From Fenollaria timonensis (GTDB lineage Bacteria > Bacillota > Clostridia > Tissierellales > Peptoniphilaceae), in the NCBI RefSeq assembly GCF_001457835.1, contig NZ_LN898230.1:947600-1011599 (forward strand): a DNA stretch of 64,000 nt, written 5' to 3'. Positions 8,622 through 17,287 of the stretch are shown here, in pieces. The first letter of the stretch is position 1; every line of letters starts with the position of its first letter. The notes under the pieces were generated by a model. The model was not told where the DNA came from. It did not search any database and saw only the letters and a program-made list of their open reading frames with translations. Position numbers and translations under genes: made by a program.

Positions 8622-10359
8622 TTGAAACCCTCCATTCATTCGCACTGTTAAACATTTCTTGCAATCTCTTATACCTTGTATCTCTTGACATTAATTCTTT
8701 GTCAGAGCCTCTCTCTATAATTTTTCCACTATCCATTACAATAACTTCATCAAGGTCTTTAATTGTAGATAGTCTATGCGCAATCATGATAACTGTTTTA
8801 TCCTTCATCAGATTTTTAAAAGCTTTTTGCAATTCAAACTCGTTATCTGGGTCAATAGACGCCGAGGCCTCATCCATAATGATAATTTTGGAATCCTTTA
8901 AAATTGCTCTAGCAATTGCAATTCTTTGTTTTTCTCCACCAGATAAATAAACTCCTTTTGAACCTATGATAGTATTTTCTCTTTCTGGGAATTTGTCTAG
9001 TATCAAATCGCATCCTGCTAATTTTAAGGCTCTCATAACGTCGTCTTTGCCCGCATCTTTATTAGCTAAAGCTACATTGTCATAAATACTTTGCTTGAAT
9101 AATTTTGAATCTTGAAAAACAAAGGAAATTGCCTTAATTAAGGCTTCGTCAGAGTATTCACTTATTGCTATGCCGCCTATCTTTATGCTTCCATGATTAA
9201 CATTGTAAAAACCCGATATAAGTTTTGCTACTGTTGATTTGCCTGATCCCGATGAACCGACTAGCGCATAGGACTTTCCTTCTTCTAATTTAAAGGATAA
9301 ATTTTCAATGACGGCTTTATCGTTATAAGCAAAGCTTACATTATCAAATTCTATATTATAGTTTTTAAAATTATTGACATCACCGTGCACTAATTTGTCT
9401 TTTTGCATATCATTGTAAAGTGCCTCTAAAGTATCTACTGCATAATTGCCTTGAGAAATGTACATAGAGTACCACATCATCCTCATAAATGAAACAAAGA
9501 GAACTCCCGATAAGAATAAAATCATGATAAGCTCAAGTAAAATCACCTTGGCGCTGCCTAAGCTATTTATAAAATAAACTATAGGAATAATTAAAATTGC
9601 AATCAAGCCAAAAAACAACCATTGATACAAAACATAAGGTATTTTACAAGATAGTGAATAATTATAAGCATACTTTGAGTAATCTTTTATCGCCTTATAA
9701 AAGCTTTTAAAGGACTCTACATTTGCTTTAAATATTTTTACAACTTGCATTCCTCTTACGTATTCAACAGTTTCAGCACTTAGTTTAGATAAGGCTTCTT
9801 GGTATATCTTCATAAATTCTTGCTCACCCATCATTGCCCCTAAAATTAAGCCGCCAATTATGGTAAGAGCAAGCAAGGTTATGCCAACTCTTATACTTAC
9901 TATAAAGCCTAGTACAAGGACAAGTATGGGTGTAACTATTGCTTGAGAACTATCTGGAATCATGTGAGCTACAACCTGATGAGTTTGCGCGGCATTATCA
10001 TCAATGATCTTTCTTATTTGACCAGATGGATTTAGGTCAAAGAACCTGAAACTTGCTTTCTCTAAGCCGTCTATCCCCCTCTTCCTTAAATTTGTTTCGA
10101 GTCTAAATCCTAGTATGTGTGAAAATGTTGCTGAAACAATATATAATATAGCTCCACTTGTTAATGCAACGACCGATTTTAATGCTATGCTCTCTGCGCC
10201 AGATAAATTTGAATTAATTATTAAATTATCCAGAAATTTGTAGATTAAATAAAATCCATATACCGTAAGCACAGCAGATATAGCAGAAAAAACTATAGCC
10301 AAAGCCCCAAGATATTTTTTATCCTGTACATAAGCAAATAGTTTTTTGTAAATCTTCAT
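8605..10359 (-). CDS. ABC exporter, fused permease and ATPase, subunit 1
   Basis: 584 residues, first gene of the pair. Transmembrane helices fill roughly residues 15-300. The ATPase has Walker A VGSSGSGKSTVAKLI, signature YLSGGEKQRIAIARAIL and Walker B IIIMDEASASID, all intact. In Walker B the catalytic glutamate follows the aspartate here and in the partner. A GGGAG ribosome site precedes the ATG. It is read divergently from the AraC-type gene, whose product probably controls it. Confidence 0.9.
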   Translation of the reverse strand: MKIYKKLFAYVQDKKYLGALAIVFSAISAVLTVYGFYLIYKFLDNLIINSNLSGAESIALKSVVALTSGAILYIVSATFSHILGFRLETNLRKRGIDGLEKASFRFFDLNPSGQIRKIIDDNAAQTHQVVAHMIPDSSQAIVTPILVLVLGFIVSIRVGITLLALTIIGGLILGAMMGEQEFMKIYQEALSKLSAETVEYVRGMQVVKIFKANVESFKSFYKAIKDYSKYAYNYSLSCKIPYVLYQWLFFGLIAILIIPIVYFINSLGSAKVILLELIMILFLSGVLFVSFMRMMWYSMYISQGNYAVDTLEALYNDMQKDKLVHGDVNNFKNYNIEFDNVSFAYNDKAVIENLSFKLEEGKSYALVGSSGSGKSTVAKLISGFYNVNHGSIKIGGIAISEYSDEALIKAISFVFQDSKLFKQSIYDNVALANKDAGKDDVMRALKLAGCDLILDKFPERENTIIGSKGVYLSGGEKQRIAIARAILKDSKIIIMDEASASIDPDNEFELQKAFKNLMKDKTVIMIAHRLSTIKDLDEVIVMDSGKIIERGSDKELMSRDTRYKRLQEMFNSANEWRVSNEGVL

Positions 10360-10404
10360 AATATTATCTCCCTTCTTTGATATTCCTTTTAGATAAAATT
10401 TTCT

Positions 10405-10414
10405 TTGCTAGCAA
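10405..10414. promoter_or_regulatory. Short palindrome in the ABC/AraC divergent region
   Basis: TTGCTAGCAA is a perfect 10-bp palindrome between the two divergent genes, a possible second regulator contact. Confidence 0.25.
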
Positions 10415-10423
10415 TCTTTATCC

Positions 10424-10452
10424 TTGCTTTTTTATTATACATCAGGTATAAT
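10424..10452 (+). promoter_or_regulatory. Promoter of the AraC-type regulator
   Basis: TTGCTT (10424-10429) and a perfect TATAAT (10447-10452) are separated by 17 bases, pointing towards the AraC gene. Confidence 0.6.
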
Positions 10453-10463
10453 TAGTAATGCAA

Positions 10464-10475
10464 TAGCCGCGGCTA
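10464..10475. promoter_or_regulatory. GC-rich palindromic operator candidate
   Basis: TAGCCGCGGCTA is a perfect 12-bp palindrome in otherwise AT-rich DNA, placed just after the -10 box at about the expected start of transcription. It is a good candidate operator for autoregulation of the AraC gene and/or the divergent ABC operon. Confidence 0.45.
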
Positions 10476-10518
10476 ACTAAGTCTATTAGGAATATTGTCT
10501 GAAAGGGATAGGTGTATT

Positions 10519-11514
10519 ATGAGATATTATGATTTTGTAAAAGATTATATGAAGGTGGATGAATGTAAAAACAATAAGAAGTACTCAAGTGCAGGCCACA
10601 CTTTTTGTTGGAATAAAGATAACTTAACTTATGCAGAAGGGCTGTATTGGTTTTATGAAGGAGAAGGCTTCATTATCGATATACATGATTTTTATATTAA
10701 AGAAGAAGTAATTCAAAATAGTACTTATAGCATGGCAGACTATGTATCAATTTACACAAGCTACATAGTCAGCGCAAATGGAGAAAAGTTTAATCCGTAT
10801 CAAACGATTACTGCAAACTCATTATGTACTTTTGATTTTGATAATATAAGAGATGATTTTGTTTTTTTATTGCATGAGAATTGTTGTTATCTTGCTGTTT
10901 CCATTGGTTTTAAAAAAGCGCTAATAGAAAAACATCTAGCGTCTATTAACATTAATCCAGAATCATTTTATTCAGTTTTACTTCAGCCGAATCAAATAAT
11001 TCTTACAAAATCCTTAGAAAAAGTTGCAATGGAAATATTAAATTGTAAAATGGCCGCACCCGCCGCTGATTTTTTCTTTAAAGCAAAGGCAAATGAGTGG
11101 ATAAGTATAGTAATAGATACCTACTTAAATAGAAAAAAATATAAAATTGAAATTGATGATGATAAAGCGCTTGAAGATGTCGCTAGATTTTTAGAAGATC
11201 ATTTCGCAACGAATGTAAATCAAGGTACTCTTGAAAAAATATCTAAAATGAGTGGAACTAAACTAAAAAATCTATTCAAAGAGAAATATGGTCAAAGTAT
11301 TACAGAGTATACTCAGAGAAAAAGAATGAATGTGGCTGAAACACTTCTACTAAACACAGGGCTACCTATAAAAGAGATAGCAGAATCTGTTGGATACACA
11401 TCTGCAAGCAAATTTTCAATTTATTACAAAAGATATAAGGGAAAACTTCCTAGTGAGGTACGAAATACAACTTATAATCATGATAGTTTAAGATGTGATC
11501 ACTGTGACAAATAA
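10519..11514 (+). CDS. AraC-family transcriptional regulator
   Basis: About 331 residues. The N-terminal 220 residues are an unassigned sensing domain. The C-terminal 100 residues carry two helix-turn-helix motifs (TLEKISKMSGTKLKNLFKEK and IKEIAESVGYTSASKFSIYY) followed by the typical KRYKGKLPSEVR. The ATG at 10519 is chosen over the upstream TTG at 10495 because AGGTG precedes it by about 5 bases. It is divergent from the exporter pair, which it likely controls in response to the transported molecule. A Cys/His tail (RCDHCDK) ends the protein. Confidence 0.88.
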   Translation: MRYYDFVKDYMKVDECKNNKKYSSAGHTFCWNKDNLTYAEGLYWFYEGEGFIIDIHDFYIKEEVIQNSTYSMADYVSIYTSYIVSANGEKFNPYQTITANSLCTFDFDNIRDDFVFLLHENCCYLAVSIGFKKALIEKHLASININPESFYSVLLQPNQIILTKSLEKVAMEILNCKMAAPAADFFFKAKANEWISIVIDTYLNRKKYKIEIDDDKALEDVARFLEDHFATNVNQGTLEKISKMSGTKLKNLFKEKYGQSITEYTQRKRMNVAETLLLNTGLPIKEIAESVGYTSASKFSIYYKRYKGKLPSEVRNTTYNHDSLRCDHCDK

Positions 11515-11525
11515 AGTGTTTTATA

Positions 11526-11562
11526 AAAGAGAAAAGGCCTAGATTAAATCTAGACCTCTTAA
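11526..11562 (-). terminator. Terminator-like hairpin (copy B)
   Basis: GGTCTAGATTTAATCTAGGCC followed by TTTTCTCTTTT on the minus strand. It is nearly the same as the hairpin at 6652-6688. It lies 3' of both the AraC gene and the NlpC gene. Confidence 0.6.
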
Positions 11563-11604
11563 ATGAAATACTTGCAAAGACATTGCGTCATTGACATGAA
11601 AAAG

Positions 11605-11624
11605 AGCTCCAAAATAGGAGCTCA
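11605..11624. terminator. Hairpin after the NlpC/P60 gene
   Basis: GAGCTCC and GGAGCTC form a 7-bp perfect stem with a 6-base loop, just 3' of the NlpC/P60 stop. The context suggests a terminator. Confidence 0.5.
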
Positions 11625-11631
11625 ATATAAA

Positions 11632-12663
11632 CTATTTAATTACTCTTCTTGCTGCAACAAACTTATCTAAGTAGTATCCTGAATTTATATCGGATATTAC
11701 AACGCTCATCATCTTACCGCTTGATGCGTGAACCATCTTACCGTCGCCAATATATAGGCCTGCGTGTGATATACCACTACCGTAAGTGTTGAATAAAAGT
11801 ATATCGCCTGGTAATAGATTTGCTTTTTCTACAGGCACGCCGGACGAAACAAGTGCTGATGATGATCTTGAAACAGTCATGTTTAAAACGTTCTTATAGC
11901 AATAGTAAACTAAGCCCGAACAGTCAAAACTGTCTGGACCAGCTGCTGCGTATACGTATGGCTTGCCTATTTGCGCTTTGGCAAATTCTACAAGGCCCAT
12001 AACATCTTTGCGTCCAGCGTAAGCTGATCTGTCTACGCTTTCTGCTTCTTCTTTTATTTCTACTAAGGAAATGTCATTCTTATGTGCTAGGAATGTGTTA
12101 TTGCCATCACTTAATGTGTATGTCTTACCATCATAGCTAAGTATATTAACCTTATCATTCATCTTTAGTACAAGAGTTTTATCTCCAGACTTAAGTGTCT
12201 TATTGACCTTTGAGTATGCTTCTGTAGTAGCCCTTTCTTTAATATTTTCCAAGTCTTTAATTTCTAATAAACCAACTCTCATCTTCGAGTCTGAAAATAT
12301 AGATCCATCTGCACCAGTATGTAGAAGCTCGACAATTTCTCCAGGCATTAAGTAATCAAAAGGAGCTACGCCTTGTGAAGCTGATATGCCTGTGAATGAA
12401 ACTACTCTATACTTATTAGTATCTTTTTGTGTCACAATAAGTGCATCCTTTGCAAGCTTAACAGCCTTGCCGCTTTTACTAACTGTATATGAGTCTTTAT
12501 CTTCATTTATTATGTTAACAATTTCTTTATCGTCAAATTTTACATTGTCTTTGCTAACGAAAGGTTTAACCATAACGCCGTAGTCTTTAAATCCGATCAG
12601 TGATATTAGGAATAAAGAAACTAGTAAGACGCATGATCTGTAATTTGAATTCTTCATTTGCAT
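11632..12663 (-). CDS. Secreted NlpC/P60 peptidoglycan endopeptidase with SH3-like region
   Basis: 343 residues. A hydrophobic N-terminal segment (SCVLLVSLFLISLIGF) acts as signal or anchor. The middle has SH3-type beta repeats for wall binding (about 45-205). The C-terminal catalytic domain starts near 220 with the nucleophile motif DSFDCSGLVYYCY and continues with the histidine motif ISHAGLYIGDGKMVHAS. The family cuts D-gamma-Glu to diamino-acid bonds in peptidoglycan. It is monocistronic, with its own promoter overlapping the thrS terminator. Confidence 0.9.
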   Translation of the reverse strand: MQMKNSNYRSCVLLVSLFLISLIGFKDYGVMVKPFVSKDNVKFDDKEIVNIINEDKDSYTVSKSGKAVKLAKDALIVTQKDTNKYRVVSFTGISASQGVAPFDYLMPGEIVELLHTGADGSIFSDSKMRVGLLEIKDLENIKERATTEAYSKVNKTLKSGDKTLVLKMNDKVNILSYDGKTYTLSDGNNTFLAHKNDISLVEIKEEAESVDRSAYAGRKDVMGLVEFAKAQIGKPYVYAAAGPDSFDCSGLVYYCYKNVLNMTVSRSSSALVSSGVPVEKANLLPGDILLFNTYGSGISHAGLYIGDGKMVHASSGKMMSVVISDINSGYYLDKFVAARRVIK

Positions 12664-12684
12664 TACCTCCCTTAGGTACTAGTT

Positions 12685-12713
12685 ATTTTATACTAAATCA
12701 GAAAAAAAATCAA
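12685..12713 (-). promoter_or_regulatory. Promoter of the NlpC/P60 gene
   Basis: TTGATT (12708-12713) and TAAAAT (12685-12690) on the minus strand are 17 bases apart. The -35 overlaps the thrS terminator stem. Confidence 0.45.
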
Positions 12714-12737
12714 GGGTTTTATAAAAATTCCCTTGAT
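12702..12737 (-). terminator. thrS terminator
   Basis: An 8-bp perfect stem (ATCAAGGG with CCCTTGAT) is followed by eight T residues on the minus strand, after the thrS stop. Confidence 0.85.
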
Positions 12738-12788
12738 TCTTAAATAAATTTTTCTATTTTTTCTTAATTTTCATACTTTAGTAGTATG

Positions 12789-14720
12789 TTATTTTTCTTC
12801 TTTCTTAATTATTTCTTTATTATCAATTTCTTTTCTGATTCTAGACATAAAGTCTTCTAATGACACTTTTCCTTGGTCGCCTAGATCTCTGTGTCTAATA
12901 GTTACTGTCTTTGTACTTGCTTCTTCTTCTCCTATTATTAGCATGTACTCAACTTTTTCCACTTGTGCTTCTCTTATCTTCTTGCCAATCTTTTCATTTC
13001 TATCGTCAAGAACGGCTCTATATCCATTTGCTTTTAGCTCGTCGTAAACTGATTTTGCGTAGTCATTGAACTTTTCTGATATTGATAATATCTTTACTTG
13101 AACTGGCGCAAGCCATAATGGGAACTTGCCGATAAATTTTTCGATAAGTGCTCCTAAGAATCTTTCTAATGAGCCAAATAAAGCTCTGTGAAGCATAACT
13201 GGTCTCTTCTTTTCACCATTTTCATCAATATATGTTAAGTCGAAGTTAATTGGCATTTGGAAGTCTAATTGAATAGTTCCGCATTGCCATGTTCTTCCTA
13301 TAGCGTCCTCTAAGTGGAAGTCAATCTTTGGTCCATAGAAAGCGCCGTCACCTTCGTTGATAGTGTATTCAATGCCTCTCTTTTCAAGTGCTGACTTAAG
13401 TGCCGCTTCAGCTATATTCCAAGTTTCTATCTCGCCCATGAAGTCATCTGGTCTTGTTGATAGCTCAACTGTGTATTTAAAATCGAAAGTGCTGTATAAG
13501 TAGTCTGCTAGGTCTATCATCTTAAATACTTCGTCTTCAACTTGTGATGGCAAGCAATATACGTGAGCATCGTCTTGAGTAAATGTTCTTACTCTGAATA
13601 ATCCGTGTAGTGTACCTGAAAGCTCGTGTCTGTGTACTTGACCAAACTCTGATAACCTAATTGGAAGCTCTTTGTATGAGTGTTGGCTGTTTGCGTAAAC
13701 TATAGTTGAGCCTGGGCAGTTCATTGGTTTGATTGCATAATCTTTATCATCTATCTTAGTAAAGTACATATTTTCTTTATAGTGATCCCAGTGACCGCTT
13801 CTGTGCCATAGGTCTTCGTTTAAGATGATAGGTGTTAGTATTTCACCGTAACCATTCTTAGCTAAAACGTCTCTCCACCAAGAAAGAAGCTCGTTTCTAA
13901 CAACCATTCCGTTTGGATGGAAGAATGGGAAGCCCGGTCCTTCATCGTGCATGCTGAACAAATCCATCTCTTTACCAATCTTTCTGTGGTCTCTAAGCTT
14001 TGCTTCTTCAAGTCTTGCTAGGTGCTCGTCAAGCATCTTCTTCTTAGGGAAGGATACAGCGTAAATTCTTTGAAGCATTTCGTTGTGTTCATCGCCTCTC
14101 CAATAAGCGCCTGCTATTGAAAGCAATTTGAAGGCTTTAATCTTTGAGATGTCATATAGGTGAGGTCCCTTACATAAGTCAACGAAGTCACCTAGTTTGT
14201 AGAATGATATGTGAGCATCTTCTGGAAGATCTTCGATTAATTCAACTTTATATTTTTCGCCCATTTTCTTGAAGTGCTCAATCGCTTCATTTCTTGGCAT
14301 TTCATATCTCTCAAGAACGCCGCCTTCTTTAACTATGGCAGTCATTTCCTTTTCTATCTTTTCAAAATCTTCAGGAACAAATCTATGTTCTGTATCGAAA
14401 TCGTAGTAGAAACCATCATCAATAGATGGACCAATGGCGAACTTAACGTCCTTGTATAATCTTTGTATTGCGTAAGCCATAAGGTGAGCTGATGTATGCC
14501 AGAATATAGCCTTGCCTTCTTTGTCTTCAAACTTAACAAATTTTACCTTGCTATCTTCTTCTAGCGTTTCTTGTAGGCCCATAGTTGTACCATTGACAAC
14601 TGCTCCTAATACATCTCTTAATAATACTTCTGATATGTCCTTGCACACATCATAAAGCTTTACTCCCTTATCATACTCTCTTTTAGAGTCATCAGGTAGT
14701 GCTACAATAATCTTTGACAT
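12789..14720 (-). CDS. thrS: Threonyl-tRNA synthetase
   Basis: 643 residues, full length. Domains in order are TGS (1-60), the editing/SAD domain with HTSAHLMAYAIQRLY and the later HXXXH-type metal site, the class II catalytic core with RHELSGTLHGLFRVRTFTQD, and the anticodon-binding domain (PVQVKILSI onwards). It charges tRNA-Thr. A GGAGG ribosome site precedes the ATG. Expression is controlled by the T-box leader upstream. Confidence 0.98.
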   Translation of the reverse strand: MSKIIVALPDDSKREYDKGVKLYDVCKDISEVLLRDVLGAVVNGTTMGLQETLEEDSKVKFVKFEDKEGKAIFWHTSAHLMAYAIQRLYKDVKFAIGPSIDDGFYYDFDTEHRFVPEDFEKIEKEMTAIVKEGGVLERYEMPRNEAIEHFKKMGEKYKVELIEDLPEDAHISFYKLGDFVDLCKGPHLYDISKIKAFKLLSIAGAYWRGDEHNEMLQRIYAVSFPKKKMLDEHLARLEEAKLRDHRKIGKEMDLFSMHDEGPGFPFFHPNGMVVRNELLSWWRDVLAKNGYGEILTPIILNEDLWHRSGHWDHYKENMYFTKIDDKDYAIKPMNCPGSTIVYANSQHSYKELPIRLSEFGQVHRHELSGTLHGLFRVRTFTQDDAHVYCLPSQVEDEVFKMIDLADYLYSTFDFKYTVELSTRPDDFMGEIETWNIAEAALKSALEKRGIEYTINEGDGAFYGPKIDFHLEDAIGRTWQCGTIQLDFQMPINFDLTYIDENGEKKRPVMLHRALFGSLERFLGALIEKFIGKFPLWLAPVQVKILSISEKFNDYAKSVYDELKANGYRAVLDDRNEKIGKKIREAQVEKVEYMLIIGEEEASTKTVTIRHRDLGDQGKVSLEDFMSRIRKEIDNKEIIKKEEK

Positions 14721-14751
14721 TTTTACCTCCTATAATATCTTCTGGTGAAAT

Positions 14752-14935
14752 AAAAAAAAGCCCACCATCCCTCAAGGGACGATGAGACCGTGGTTCCACC
14801 CTAATTACTTCTTTCTAGAGCTATAACGTGCTCCACTCCGTGATTCCTTTCGGATCCGATTCAAGGTTAGTCTTCATATAAGTGCTTATAGGAAAATCAC
14901 AGCCAGCATTCCCTCTCTTGATAAGCTTAAGTATA
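14752..14935 (-). ncRNA. T-box riboswitch leader of thrS
   Basis: The conserved T-box element AGGGTGGAACCACG is present (minus strand, 14789-14802). It is followed by a GC-rich terminator hairpin and a run of eight T (14752-14780). Upstream lies a stem I region with AAGAGAGGGAATGCTGG. Uncharged tRNA-Thr should pair with the T-box and prevent termination. I could not assign the specifier codon securely by hand. Confidence 0.9.
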
Positions 14936-14975
14936 CTACTCTTCCTCTCATTATCTTTAAATATTAATTTATTAT

Positions 14976-15004
14976 ATACTATCACAAAGACTTTGCTTTG
15001 TCAA
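14976..15004 (-). promoter_or_regulatory. thrS promoter
   Basis: On the minus strand TTGACA (14999-15004) and TAGTAT (14976-14981) are 17 bases apart, about 40 bases before the T-box stem I. Confidence 0.6.
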
Positions 15005-15012
15005 GAATTTTT

Positions 15013-15088
15013 TGGCGCATCTAAAAGGAGTCGAACCTTTGGCCTGCCGATCCGGAGTCGGCCGCTCTATCCACTGAGCTATAGATGC
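15013..15088 (-). tRNA. tRNA-Arg (anticodon CCG)
   Basis: A cloverleaf with acceptor GCATCTA/TAGATGC, an anticodon stem GCCGA/TCGGC around loop CTCCGGA (anticodon CCG), T-loop GGTTCGACTCC and an encoded CCA end. It reads CGG codons and is the last gene of the tRNA cluster. Confidence 0.95.
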
Positions 15089-15187
15089 TGGTAGTTTTTA
15101 ATCACCTTTATGCTAATAGCCTTGTTTATAGTAATGGCGTTTGCGATGATTAATTCAATGGATTAGTAAAAGAATTTATGTATAAAA

Positions 15188-15209
15188 AAAAGAAGTGCGA
15201 ACACTTCTT
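15188..15209 (-). terminator. Terminator after tRNA-Leu
   Basis: AAGAAGTG/CACTTCTT stem followed by a run of T on the minus strand. It separates the His-Lys-Leu tRNA unit from tRNA-Arg. Confidence 0.75.
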
Positions 15210-15210
15210 T

Positions 15211-15294
15211 TGGTGCGGGAAAGAGGACTTGAACCCCCACGTCGTTGACACTAGATCCTAAGTCTAGCGCGTCTGCCAATTCCGCCACTCCCGC
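15211..15294 (-). tRNA. tRNA-Leu (anticodon TAG)
   Basis: A class II tRNA with a long variable arm. Acceptor GCGGGAG/TTCCCGC, anticodon loop CTTAGGA (anticodon TAG), CCA encoded. Confidence 0.95.
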
Positions 15295-15298
15295 ATGT

Positions 15299-15375
15299 TG
15301 GTGATCCATCCGCGACTCGAACGCGGGACACCCTGATTAAAAGTCAGGTGCTCTGGCCGGCTGAGCTAATGGACC
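15299..15375 (-). tRNA. tRNA-Lys (anticodon TTT)
   Basis: Acceptor GGTCCAT/ATGGATC, anticodon stem CTGA/TCAG around CTTTTAA (anticodon TTT), T-loop CGTTCGAGTCG, CCA encoded. Confidence 0.95.
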
Positions 15376-15393
15376 AAATTTTTAAAAAAATTA

Positions 15394-15471
15394 TGGGGTG
15401 GATAATGAGATTCGAACTCATGACCTCCAGAGCCACAATCTGGCGCCCTAACCAACTAGGCTATACCCACC
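15394..15471 (-). tRNA. tRNA-His (anticodon GTG)
   Basis: Acceptor GTGGGTA/TATCCAC with the extra G(-1) opposite C73, the His identity element. Anticodon loop TTGTGGC (GTG), CCA encoded. First gene of the tRNA operon. Confidence 0.95.
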
Positions 15472-15506
15472 ATATCTCTGGAATTAAGATCACTTACTAT
15501 CTTCGG

Positions 15507-15541
15507 CCAAAGTAGTTAGCTCTCTTAACAACTACTTTGCC
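15507..15541 (-). other. Hairpin in the tRNA leader
   Basis: A 10-bp perfect inverted repeat (CAAAGTAGTT/AACTACTTTG) lies between the promoter and tRNA-His. It probably folds in the 5' leader of the precursor transcript. Confidence 0.4.
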
Positions 15542-15570
15542 ATTATAACAAATAAAAGAAAGCTTGTCAA
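15542..15570 (-). promoter_or_regulatory. tRNA operon promoter
   Basis: Perfect consensus TTGACA (15565-15570) and TATAAT (15542-15547) with a 17-base spacer on the minus strand, as expected for stable RNA genes. 15572-15702 is AT-rich and I see nothing else in it. Confidence 0.9.
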
Positions 15571-15702
15571 GACTTTTTTAAAATTTTCTTAACTTTTCTT
15601 TAATTTCTTTTATTTAGGTCTTAGTAAGTGCCTAATCTCATCAAGCACTCGTTAATTATACATCTATTACGTCTCTTTGTCAATAGTTTTTTTAAAAATT
15701 CT

Positions 15703-16581
15703 TTACTTTTTTTTAATTTCAAAACGTCCTAGGTTTTTTTGATTATATAAGAATAGTATTAGCGCTGATAAAAGTATCAGTCCTATACCTAAAAACTCTA
15801 TAGGAATAATCTTATCTCCGAAGATTATAAAACCTAGTATAGCTGAGAATATAACTGAAGTGTAGTTATATATACTTACCTCGCCTGCTGGTGCATATAG
15901 ATAGGCAATTGTTAATAAATATTGACCCAAGCCACCAAAGATGCCTATCATTGATAGCCATAGCCAGTCAATAGGAAGTGGCCTTTTATATGTCATCACA
16001 AGTGGTATAAACAAGCTGACACAAGTAACAGCTCCAAAAGCTAGCATGATTCTGTAAGCATTTTCGCTCTTACCAAGCTTACCGATTATGGTATAAGCAC
16101 CTGCAGCAAATACGGCTGAGAATATACCTGATAGAGCTGGAAGCAAATTGTAATTGCCTGATGGATTAGTTACAAAGTAGGCTCCTACAAAGGCAATTAA
16201 TAGCGATAGTACATGAACTTTAGTTAATTTTTCGTTTAAGAATATAGCCGCAAATATCATTACAAAGAAAGGTGAGCTCTTTTGTAAGATGGCTGCATTG
16301 GCTGTTGGCATGTTCTTTGTTGCGTAAAAGTACAAAACAACGCCGAATAGACCTAAAAAACCTCTAAAAAATAAAGCTAGTCTGTGTTCTTTGACAGGCA
16401 TTAGCTTTTCTTTATTTTTCTTAAGCATTATTATACTAAAGACTGCTAATATAAAATTTCTAAATACAACTTGTAAAAATATACTTACATTGTCTGAAGT
16501 AAGCTTGACAGCAATCTGCATTAGCGAAAATGCTAGTGCAGATGCCACCATACATAAAATACCTTTTGTCTTATCGTTCAT
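15703..16581 (-). CDS. DMT-superfamily (EamA) permease
   Basis: 292 residues with ten predicted membrane helices in two EamA repeats, starting MNDKTKGILCMVASALAFSLMQIAVK. The second repeat ends in a helix at about 255-277. Family members export amino acids or metabolites or are of unknown substrate. The start overlaps the stop of the upstream lipoprotein gene by one base (TAATG), so the two are translationally coupled. Confidence 0.88.
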   Translation of the reverse strand: MNDKTKGILCMVASALAFSLMQIAVKLTSDNVSIFLQVVFRNFILAVFSIIMLKKNKEKLMPVKEHRLALFFRGFLGLFGVVLYFYATKNMPTANAAILQKSSPFFVMIFAAIFLNEKLTKVHVLSLLIAFVGAYFVTNPSGNYNLLPALSGIFSAVFAAGAYTIIGKLGKSENAYRIMLAFGAVTCVSLFIPLVMTYKRPLPIDWLWLSMIGIFGGLGQYLLTIAYLYAPAGEVSIYNYTSVIFSAILGFIIFGDKIIPIEFLGIGLILLSALILFLYNQKNLGRFEIKKK

Positions 16582-17162
16582 TATTTAAACACAACCTCGA
16601 TTACTTCTTTACCTAGGTCTAGGCTGCCGTCTTCTTTAAGCTTCATGCTGAAGTCCTTAGTATTGTCACCATTCTTAATAGTGAAGACAAATTTTTCAAG
16701 ATCCGCATCTGATATAGCTAGCTTAAGTCCAAACTTCTTACCTAACGTAAATGATTCGCCATCTCCCTCAGAGTCCTTTTCCTTGATTATTAAATCAGTC
16801 TTGTCTTCCTTAGGTATGATTAAATATTCTTTTGCGTCGTCATTTTCACTTAGAAGTAGTTCTTTTACATTGTATGCAGCGAATAAATCTTCTTTATCGT
16901 TGTTATTAGTGATGTTTGCTATAGCAAGTAGCTCGCCATCTTTAAAGTCATCAAAGTACTTGATATTAACTTTATCCTTCATGTCGCCACTTTCTTCTGG
17001 TGTTTCTTCTTCAGCCTTCTTATCGTCAGCTGTATCTTTTTCTTCAGTTTTTTCTGTGCTAGCAGTTTCAGTTTTCTTTTCAGCATCTTTGTTAGCAGGT
17101 GCTGAGCAAGCCACACTTAATAGTGAAAGTGCTAGTAGTAGTGCAATTAGTATCTTTTTCAT
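16581..17162 (-). CDS. Putative lipoprotein of unknown function
   Basis: 193 residues. The chosen ATG (17162) has AGGAGG-type spacing (GGAGGTTATT) and gives the lipoprotein signal MKKILIALLLALSLLSVAC with lipobox LSVAC. The upstream in-frame start at 17225 has no ribosome site and would bury the signal. A Lys/Glu/Thr-rich spacer (about 22-60) precedes a beta-rich globular part, where SLSP-type families were not recognised. It is coupled to the DMT permease. Confidence 0.75.
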   Translation of the reverse strand: MKKILIALLLALSLLSVACSAPANKDAEKKTETASTEKTEEKDTADDKKAEEETPEESGDMKDKVNIKYFDDFKDGELLAIANITNNNDKEDLFAAYNVKELLLSENDDAKEYLIIPKEDKTDLIIKEKDSEGDGESFTLGKKFGLKLAISDADLEKFVFTIKNGDNTKDFSMKLKEDGSLDLGKEVIEVVFK

Positions 17163-17250
17163 AATAACCTCCATAAATTGATATCTAATAAATATTATAC
17201 ACTTGATGAATGCAATTGTCAACACGTGATATAAGCTATAGCTGCTATAA

Positions 17251-17275
17251 AAAACTGCCGAGCTATTGCTCAGCA
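17251..17275 (-). terminator. Hairpin ending the cobalamin-TraX-SLH operon
   Basis: CTGCTGAGCAATAGCTCGGCAG stem-loop on the minus strand, just after the SLH protein gene. It has only a weak T-rich tail. Confidence 0.5.
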
Positions 17276-17287
17276 GTAAATATATAG

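Noticed and set aside
16645-17181. Long plus-strand Ser-rich frame (178 codons) opposite the lipoprotein gene
   Set aside because: It mirrors the Lys/Glu/Asp codons of the minus-strand lipoprotein gene, which has a lipobox and a ribosome site.
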